Shown in pieces: positions 1 through 9,500 of a DNA stretch of 19,285 nt. Within the stretch, counting starts at the first letter, position 1. Each line of letters begins with the position of its first letter. Source of the stretch: Euperipatoides rowelli (Eukaryota > Onychophora > Udeonychophora > Euonychophora > Peripatopsidae); NCBI GenBank assembly GCA_003024985.2, contig PXIH01S0000651.1, one strand, 5' to 3'. Under the pieces are notes generated by a model, which saw only the letters and a list, made by a program, of their open reading frames with translations, was not told where the DNA came from and did not search any database. The position numbers were made by a program, and so were the translations under genes.

Positions 1-41
1 GAGCTACCGGTCGCTCGCGAGCTATGGGTTGGCGACCACTG
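1..41 (-). mobile_element. Terminal end of a hAT-like DNA transposon, cut by the window edge
   Basis: Read on the minus strand, positions 41 to 1 begin CAGTGGTCGCCAACCC and continue with a GC-rich stretch, a style of terminus common in hAT elements (CAGnGGTCnnCAACC). The adjacent 8 bases at 42-49 (cattagaa) would be one half of the target duplication. The other end is outside the window, so this cannot be confirmed here. Confidence 0.5.
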
Positions 42-458
42 CATTAGAAGCATGTTTACACTTTTACCGTAAAGTTGTCGTAGATCAATTTCTGTCTTCA
101 TCTTTCTAAATTATTTTATTCACAAATGGGAGAATTTCTTTATCGCAAAGATAAAATGAGGAGAATCCGAATGACAATCGATTGACCACCGCAGAAGCCA
201 TAGAGTTTTACAGTGAGATTGAGACAATCTTGTGTATTCCAGCCTTTCTCACAAGGAATTAAGATTTTTGCTAGGCAATGTTCTCTATGACAAAAGTTTA
301 CTAATAAAGGAACTTCTAGGGAGGTTGGAGATTGCTACATATCAAAAATTTACACAATTTTCAAATATAAACCAAAAAGTATGCTGATTGAGATCTCCAC
401 GACACCCTAAATAACAGCATTTGATTTTTTTTAAGAAAATATATTTTGTATAACTTAC
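42..458 (-). other. Partial intron downstream of the YLGLGL exon
   Basis: Intronic sequence following the donor at 458. I looked on the minus strand for the next family exon (a segment with the first conserved cysteine and a tryptophan) and found none. Nothing else recognisable besides the hAT end at 1-41. Confidence 0.6.
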
Positions 459-523
459 CTTTGATGTTTTCATTTTGCCCAAATAATTGATACCTTGCCG
501 ACATTAGCCCCAAGCCTAGATAA
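459..523 (-). CDS. ENTPD6: ENTPD6-like exon: [10 protein letters not shown] segment
   Basis: A 65-nt exon with acceptor CTTTTTACAG and donor CAAAG|GTAAGT. It completes the Ser codon of the previous exon and reads 21 codons starting [15 protein letters not shown], followed by a variable QNENIK, then one base into the next exon (phase 1). The first ten residues are, from memory, identical to vertebrate ENTPD6, where ENTPD5 has a YLGFGLKAAR-like version. This is the best single clue for choosing ENTPD6. It is the last exon readable before the left window edge. The next exon, expected to carry the first cysteine of the family, should lie beyond position 1. Confidence 0.93.
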
Positions 524-3500
524 CTGTAAAAAGAAAAAAAAAAAAACATTGTGACATTCTATTCCTCACATTCAGTACATATTAAAAAAAAAAAAAACTA
601 GATTAAATTCTAATTGAAAATGTAACTACCAGAGGTCGCTGTCTAATTTATTTTTTCCCTTTAAGAATGAAAACGCTGATAGTAGGCTAATAGGAAAAGC
701 AAAGTGCAAGCAATTTGATAAATAAATAAATATGTCCTAATGAAGCAGTTTCAAAAAGTAATATTAAAATGGAACAATTAAAAATTTAAATATTCCTAAT
801 ATTAAAAAACAAGCAAATAAAAATAACACAGTATTAGTTTCCATATAACATTAAAGAAAAAAAAATATAAAAATCACACAAATGGCTGCTTATGAAATTT
901 TAGTCTAAGTGATACGATTTGATATCAGAATTTGCTACACTTTCTATAATTTGATTCATGATTAGCATATCTATGACATCATTAATTGTGCTACTTTCTA
1001 TAACTTTCAACATAAAATTCCAGGTATTGCTTATGAAATTTTAGTCCCAGATGATTTATGAGCGACAGGTCATTAATATAGTAAAACAAACATATTGTCA
1101 TTGGAGAAAGACTTAAGTACTAACTATAAGACCTCCATAACCTCCCAATGTTGCCCTGCAGACAGGTGTTAATTATTAAAAAACAAATACAGTTTATGCA
1201 AAAGATGCCCAAAAGAAGCACTACTTCTAAGAACATTTGCTTAGAAAATCATCGTTCACTCACCTATGAGTATACATTTGGTAGTCCTTATGGAAAAGCT
1301 TTAAATGATGTAGGTATGTTGGGGGGGTGTCCTGAGTTGAATCAAGGTGAAAAGTGATTTGAGTTGATCCACCTCCTAGGTCCAACGTTCCAAATGTATC
1401 TTCTGTTTCGTCAAGTTTATCTATCAATATCCAAAAGGTAATCGTTTAAAATTGTATTCCAATAGATTAAAAAATTAAAACAAAATCTAAACATTTCATT
1501 AAAATGAACCAAAATCTCAAATAATTATGGAAAAAGTTATCAGCCATCTAATAAGTTATCAGCCATTTAATAAGTTATCAGCCATCTAATAAGTTATCGG
1601 ATCTCATGAACGAATTGCCTTCAGATTCTTTAATGGGACAAAGCTCGTAATCCTACAAATCGCACACCACAAATATAAAAGAAATATATGTGAAAGATTT
1701 AAATAACAAATATATCTTCAAGTACAAATTTATAATATATTGAATTACACTAGTAATCAAGCAATGTTCAAGACAAATCCATTTGATCACCAAAATATAT
1801 TATAACGAACCTCTTTGGTTTTGTTGTTTTATTTGTAACATTTATTCGTGCATTCAGAGATTCACTGCCTTCAGTTTGTATTTTGTTTACGATGAAATAA
1901 TCTGATCAATTACGACTGCAAACTTTGTACAAAACACTTGGCTTCTCTAAATGCGTGGATCAATGCTAATTATATTCATGGAACTCACGCTGTTTAATTC
2001 AAATACACGCTCACTTATTATTATAAAAGTTTAATTTTATTATTTGTCTTACTTTAATGGCAATGATAAGTACTGTTGTCCACTCAAGTATTCTGCCGTT
2101 AGTCATTCTATGTTGCAAGTAGTCTATGGGGATCGGCAGCGGTAGATGCCGCTCTCCCATTGAGTCCGTGTCGTGCTTGCATGGCCTGTCAGCTGGGACG
2201 TTCTAGTTATGATTACCTTTGTTTGCCTGATTGAAAATCATTTTATTTACTGCCAAGCCCCAGTTATATTCAGGATGTCAGACATGTATTTGTTCTCACA
2301 AACGTTAAAACTTTAGTTGCTGTCAATGCTATTCCTACAGTGTAAGCCAACCATGTAGTAATAACTACAGCCAATAACAATAGCAGCCACGGGAGCTGAC
2401 AATTCCCTTTATAAAGAGCAAGTCCAAGGACTTGGTTTATATAATACTTACCACTATGACAACATTGATATAGTAAATAAATAAATAAATGAATGTGCCT
2501 TCAGTAAAAGAAATAATAATTAACAGCAGTTCTTTTCTTTTTGCTCTTTATAATATATTTAGTTAGTTTTTGGTTTTCTTTATTATAAATGGCTTATGCT
2601 ATAACTTTTTTTTTTGGGGGGGGGGGCAGGGGGGGGGTTTTAAGATTATTTTATTTTATTTTTTTAAATCGATAAAAAAGTACTAATATTTTAATCATTA
2701 ATCACCAATAAGAATTCCAAACCATTAAAGATGAATGAAGTCAGCAATTTTATGAAATTCCAATTATTATAGAACTACAGGGTAGGTGGTTGGGGGGAAG
2801 GGGGGCAGGGGAAAAAAATAATAATGGAGCCTAAATATTTTTTGTGCTTGATCAGGTTTCTAGTTTATAAATTTAACAACAGAATATATGCCTCTCCCCT
2901 AGCCCGCCTGATAGCAATGTGTCCTTTGATACAGTGACAATAAGAGATTCTTCACCTCTTGTGTAAGTTGTTTCACAATGCAACATCTAAAGATTCTATG
3001 GATTCAAGGCAGTTTGTCACTCTGCCCAAAAATAAATCTAAATTTTGATGAGATAAGAGTAAATAATAAAATAAAAATTGCTTAGCTAAAAAAACAAACA
3101 AATTGAATGTAAACTGACCTTGACTGAATAAGGTGCAACAATCAAGGTTATTTATTGGCTTTGATTTTCAGGAATGCAAAGATTATTTATCTCTCTTTGA
3201 GTTCTATATCTTCATTTTTAAATTAGATTGCACAAAATAATTTAAAACCAAACAATCATCAGTTATTAATCTAAAAGATAATCTGAATAAACAACAATTT
3301 GTTTGAAATATTGTGGAAGGAAAGATTTAGAGTTTTACAAATTAATAGATTTTCAAATTACTTTTTTTTACAGTATCCAATTCTATTTTAAAAGTAGTAA
3401 AACAATATAAATCTCAACGAATACCAAAAAAAAAAAACATGTTTATTTTGTAATTGAAATTTATATATTCAGCAGTTACGGCTGAAAGATTAGAAATTAG

Positions 3501-6500
3501 TATTCTTATCAGGGAACCCAACAAATGTAACAATGGTTTATATATCAGATTTCATTCATAAATTCAGTTGTTTCTAGGTTCCATCTCTTACAAAGTGGTA
3601 ATACTGTCTCCCTATGCCCACTTATCTCCTAAAAAAAACATTTTATTTTGCAGAAATTAGAGACATTAAATTTAATAAAAATTGAAAATTAGAAAATAAC
3701 TGCAAAATTGTTCTAAATGTAATTTCCAATAACATTAATACAAGTTATTACCAATCACTGTGATTTCTAAGAAATAACTTTCTCTTTTATTTTGCTCACT
3801 TTCATCATCTTTTGTACAATATACTGTGTGTAAATGTACAGTAAACGGTGTATATTATTATTATTATATCAGTTTATTGCATAAAATATTTAAACACAAA
3901 ATGCATTCATCAAACAAATTGGGCTGATAATGCATGTAAATAAATAACATTGAATAAAAAGAAATTTCAGTTCTCATATATATGACCTCTTGCCCATGAG
4001 GATGTGACACTTATTCCTAATTAAAAGTTGATTAAAAAAATCCAACCAAGTAAAAGTTTATTATGTACAAAATTAAAAGATGAAATGATATTCTTGCCAG
4101 GTAGGTTTAAATCCTTTATCTTGTATCAATATAATTTAATCGGAGTTATCAGACTGCTAATTGGATGAAGAAATTTATTAATGTAATTCAACGATTAGGC
4201 TAATCCAAGCTGTCTATTTGAAAGGGATGACGTTATGTTAATATGAGGTAATTATTCGATATTGTATATTAAATTCAGGATTATAAGCGGTCTGGGGTAA
4301 ATAAAAAATTATCGTAAGAGAAATAAAGACTTTTATTTAATCTCTGTTTAAGTAGACAAATAGAAGCATGAAACCTCCAAAATGGGCAATACATCAAACC
4401 CCATCTGAATGTGAATGAAGATACCATTATGAAATTATAAATCTTCCACGTCAGCTACAATAGCGTAACAACAAAATCCTTACATTAAACAAATGGGTAC
4501 TACTGGTGAATAAATTTCCATGGTTAATCTTCCAGGAAGATTCTTCCTTCATGCTTAAATAATAAGAAACAATAAAATAACATCGTAGAATATTTACAAA
4601 ATAATAATATAAAAAGGCTGACGAAGTGATAAAAAATTACCACTCCGTCACCATATTTGATGACATATAATGTATATACAGAATATATATAACAATGCTA
4701 CTTTATAGTATTTTTATTGCGCATTGATTCGTGTGTTTAGAGAAAAGCAGATAGTTTGTGTTTTGTTTCCGATCAGATAATCTAATTAATTATAGGATCG
4801 TAAATGTTGCATAAAACAATCGACTTCTCAGAATGTGTGAATTAATGGTAATTATATTCCTTAAACCTGCAATAGTGAAATTAACATACAGTACGAGCTA
4901 TAGAATAGTTACACGTTTTCGTTTCGTCTTACTTAATGGATAACGATTTGTACCATTGTCCACTCAAGTAATCTACCTTTTAGGCATTTTATGTTCCTTA
5001 CACGTTAGGAGAGTCGGCAGCGGTACTGACCACTGAGTTCATCGAGTCTGACCAGTCCCAAGCTGGGACTTTTTAGTTACATTATTAACTTTTTGTTTAC
5101 CGTATGCAACCAGCTCCAGCCTCATTAGTTTTTATTCCATCTGTATTTAAACATTTGAACTTTTTATTTAATAAACTGTTAACCATCCGTCTGCTGTTTT
5201 CACAGTGCTTGTTAGTCATTGTAGTTCCAGCTCCATTGTGATTTTACCCTGCAGCCGTCTTCGTTTGACATCATCTTTGACTTTTATATCTACAGGGCTG
5301 CCAACAGCAATGTTAACATGGGTTATCACATTGCAATGCCCACGCATGATATACTGTAAATAGGTTCGCTTTTGATGCCTTCCAAGGAAAGCTGAGTGGT
5401 ACGCCGACACTAAGAAGTTGCTATCTTCACAGCTGTCTTTTTCTATGTAAAAAGAACGTCAACATTCCAGCATTTGCCAGCAAGCAGCCATGGAAGGCCT
5501 GAAAAGTCCACTCCTTATTGCCGATGTGAGGAAAACGTATAAATATAAACTTTAAAATTATATTACATTATATTTTAAAATAAAATAAATATATATTTTA
5601 ATTCTAATTTAATAGTTTTCATTCTTTGTATAATATTCAGTTTATATACTGTATGAAAAGGTATAGTACATAAAAACAGTAAAAAAAGAATGCTGCATTT
5701 GTCTTATCGTCTTACTTGCTGGAGCGGCACTCGCCCCTGTCGATATAATTACTTATTTTCTTTATATTTTTATGTATTGCAGATCTGTTATTATAGAGGC
5801 GGACTATTTAATTTGTAATATAATACAGTGAGTTAATATCTGTTTTACATTCTTTTCTTGAGTAAATTGTATTAATTCCAGTCGAGTCTTTTTTCTCTTT
5901 CCTTTTCTGTGTGATGGACTGGTGGTAACATGCTGGGGGATCATTACAGAGTGTAGAATAGTAACTAACCCAATTCTGCTGTAGACTTATTGCCAAGCTA
6001 ATAGTTGTTTATACTTTGTTTTCTTTATTATTTATAGCATTTATTTAATAAAAACAAATACTAATGAATACAAATTAAATTATATCTCTTGTAAAGCAAT
6101 AGATACAGTATAATAATAAACATCCATTATGACAAAATCAAATTTATCATGAATTTGATAAAAAAATTTCCCAAAAGGATGTGCATTTTATTTACAAATA
6201 ATAGATTAGTAAGAATATGTACAGTATATATTATATATAGAATAAGATTAATACCAGTAAAGATTATTTATCAAAAGAAAAAGGATAACAATAAATAAAT
6301 TAAATAAATTTGTTCAAGAAGTCAATCCTGATAGGAAATGTAGATTTCTTATATCTCTGTTCTAATAAAATTATTAAAAAATTTGCTAGATCATCTAGTT
6401 TCATACCGATATAAATTATTATGTTGAGTAGGAAGAAACTCCTTAAATAACCCCAAAAAATCTTTTAGAAAAATTTCCCAATGCACTCAATCTACGATCT

Positions 6501-9500
6501 GCAAGAGACAACAAACCCAATTGAAGTAAAGAATCCTGACAATCTTTCTAATCATTTCTCATAATTATTTTGATAGCTCTATTTTTTAACTACTTCTAAA
6601 TCATTACTTAATTCTTTAGTTAATGATTGGGAACAGACAATAGAACAGTAGTCTAAAGTAGGTCGAATAAAAGACATACTGTATATTAAAATAAAGAATA
6701 CCCCTATCTGAACCTTAATCTTTTAAGATGATATAATATATAAAATTTACTCTAAGTTTTTGAAATAATCAGGGAAGTATTTTTATCCCATATAAAATTA
6801 TTTTGAATTACACCATGAATTTTACATTCATTAACTGTTTCTATAAATTGAACTTGAATATCCAGAGAAATATTGATAGGGTTTCTAGAAAAATCATGAA
6901 TCAGTAATTTAGATTTTTCAGGCTTAATTTTCATACCACATAACACAATATCTTCACTTATTGTATCTGCCATCTCTTGAGACAAAAACTGAATATTGTG
7001 TCTAACTCTGAGCATGCAACTGTCATATCGTCTACAAATTTATAACTGTTATTTATACTATTAGCCAATTTATTAGTTATTATGAACAGAAGACCACCCA
7101 AAACTGACCCTTGTGGGACCCCAATGTTAGATTTAAATTCAAATGGTTGATGAGAACTACTATTTTTAATTATTTGTAACCTATTACTCAGAAAAGAAAC
7201 CACTTATCTCGTAATGGGTATGCGAAACCTGCAAATGTAGTAAAGCATTGATTAATATATTATGATCAATACTGTCATACGCTTTACTGAAATCTGTTAT
7301 TAATGTGACAGCTACTTTACCTCGAACATCTAATGATTTAAGTAAATAATCTAAATAAATTGTGATATATTGGGTGGTAGAACTACCTGGCCTGCACCCA
7401 AATTGATAATTATCTAATTGATTATCAACTTGTGGTAATTTTTAGGTTATATAAATGTTTTTCACAAATTTTTGAGATAGTTGGTAGGATGGAAATTATT
7501 TGTTACAATAATGAATGAGGAATCTTAGCCAAAATTGAGAAATATAATGGAGTAGAGGCAGATTTTATTTTAAAAAACAAATTATAATTTAATTTTGCTA
7601 AAATGATAAGCAAACATTAAAAAAAATAATCTCACCGGTCAGATAATTGACAGTCACCCAGGCAAGCAAACCTTGAAAAAGAAAAAAAAGTATNACTTAA
7701 GAGTCATTTTTAAAGAATTCATTAGTATTAAAAAGTTAAAAACAGCCCTCAGAAGTTTATTTTTAAAAACAAGAGTTAGATTAAATTATTTCTGAAAAGA
7801 GATTTGAGAAAAATTTATAAAATAAAATAGATTTATAGAAAACATGATTAGAAAGAGACATTTTTTTTCTTTCTATTTAAAAGCTTTTAATATTCAGTTT
7901 GGAAACATTACAAACAAAATTAAAATACAATTACATGAGAAAACATACCGCAGACAGACAGACACAAAGGACAAATACATGAGAGGTCCAAGAGTTAGGA
8001 TTACCTTCGTCTATACCATCCATTATGGAAACGGAATGGGGGACGACCAAAAATCCTGATGTTTTGAAGACTTTTTCCACCTGAGATGGGAAATAGTTTC
8101 TTATTTTATAATGATAATAAAAACATACATCAAATAGTTATTGTTATCAAAGGGTATATTTGAACAAGCAAAAAAAAGGATTACATATAATAATATTAAT
8201 CTTATCCCACTGAAGGATTAATATCAATTTACAATAATTATTTCATTTACAAAAGAGAGGAGGGGGGGGGGGGGGGGATGGAGAAAATTAAAATGGAAAG
8301 AAAATAAGAGATCATGACATGTCTATAGCTAAATCAGCTTTAATAAAGCCGTTCATGTATGAACACCAGACTTTTGAGAATCTTCTCGTACATGCAATAG
8401 TGGCCAGCCATTATGTATCATTTTTCCAGATCTTAAATTCCTTAAAAAAATGAATATATGTAATTATTTGTTATATAAGTTCTACATTCAGACGTTAGAA
8501 CAAGATGAAGGGTGCTAAAGACATAACTGTAGTCAGAGAAGTCACAACCCTAATGATTCTGCAGATTAGTCTTTGTAAAGATTCTAACTGATTTTCTTGT
8601 TTAACTGAAAATGTCGAATGCCAAACAGAAGTTCCAAATTCATATATCAGACATGGACCGTATAAGCAGCAAGGAAATATTTTAGTGGCATAAACCTTTT
8701 TTTATCTCTATATTGCAAGTAGTTTACAGTTTTAATCACGCTGTCGATCTGAATATTCTACTTTAGGCTCTATTAATTTTAACGTCAAGTAGTGCTACAT
8801 AACTAAACTGATTAATATGGTTACCTTGTTTACCGAAACTAACAATTCTTTTAAATTTTTGAAAATTATGATCAATCAACGAACGTTTATTAAAATGTAG
8901 TTGAAGTTTAGCTTTTTTACTATCGGGGAATTATTTTGGGGTAAAGAATACAAGATTAACAAATCCTTAACAGATTTTAAATCTAGAATTAATACTAATA
9001 CACCAGTAACAAACTAATTATAAACAACACAAAACTGACAGGTAAGATTGGGAAATAATTGAACTAAGCTGAACAATAAAAAAAAGCGAAACAAATAAAT
9101 GCAAAAAAAAAAAAAAAAGCATAGAAATTAACCTACTTCAATTAAAAGTTGGTCAGCAGCCGACTCAGGTAATAACCGAAGACCAGCTGTAGCTTTTAAG
9201 CTGATTGGTGTTTCTATCCATTGTGAGTTTGGAATGACTTCTTTAGCCTTGTCCAGTAGAGGAATGATGGTTTCGGAACCCTGAAAAATCATTATTATTT
9301 TACAGTATTATTTTTTTAATTTCGGTTAATTATTGTCACTAAGACCTTTTAATTTATAAATGATTCAAGATTTTCAAACAGTGAAACTTTAAGAATCAAA
9401 ATTAAGGATTAAACCAATTATTATTATTATTATTGTTGACATCCTGATCATTATCACTAACATCATTCAATACTACCACAATCATTGTCACCACCACACT

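Larger units (their letters stand above)
1421..7635 (-). other. 6.2-kb intron between the ACR3 micro-exon and the ACR4 exon
   Basis: The largest complete intron in the window. It holds the 19-bp tandem repeat at 1534, the ~380-bp repeat pair (1845 and 4728), G-rich tracts at 2616 and 2780, an unrecognised coding-like stretch at 5216-5410 and a LINE relic at about 6440-7560. I saw no conserved coding sequence in 2500-4600 or 5520-6430, which are plain AT-rich sequence with short A/T runs. Confidence 0.75.
8081..9136 (-). other. Intron between the ACR2 and ACR3 exons
   Basis: A 1,056-nt intron. Most of it is a LINE 3' relic (about 8350-8920) and a 17-base G run at 8262-8278. The rest is AT-rich with nothing recognised. 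Confidence 0.8.

Noticed and set aside
2390-5215. Complete LTR retrotransposon between the repeat pair
   Set aside because: No gag, protease, RT or integrase motifs in the interior, and no clear LTR borders.
5808-5996. Minus-strand frame with NWVSYYSTL, considered as the exon after DEG
   Set aside because: The phase does not fit the preceding exon, and the 36-nt exon at 7671-7636 fits phase, sequence and splice borders far better.
7844-8059. 71-codon plus-strand open frame
   Set aside because: It is the antisense shadow of the ACR3 exon (8080-8005) and has no domain of its own.
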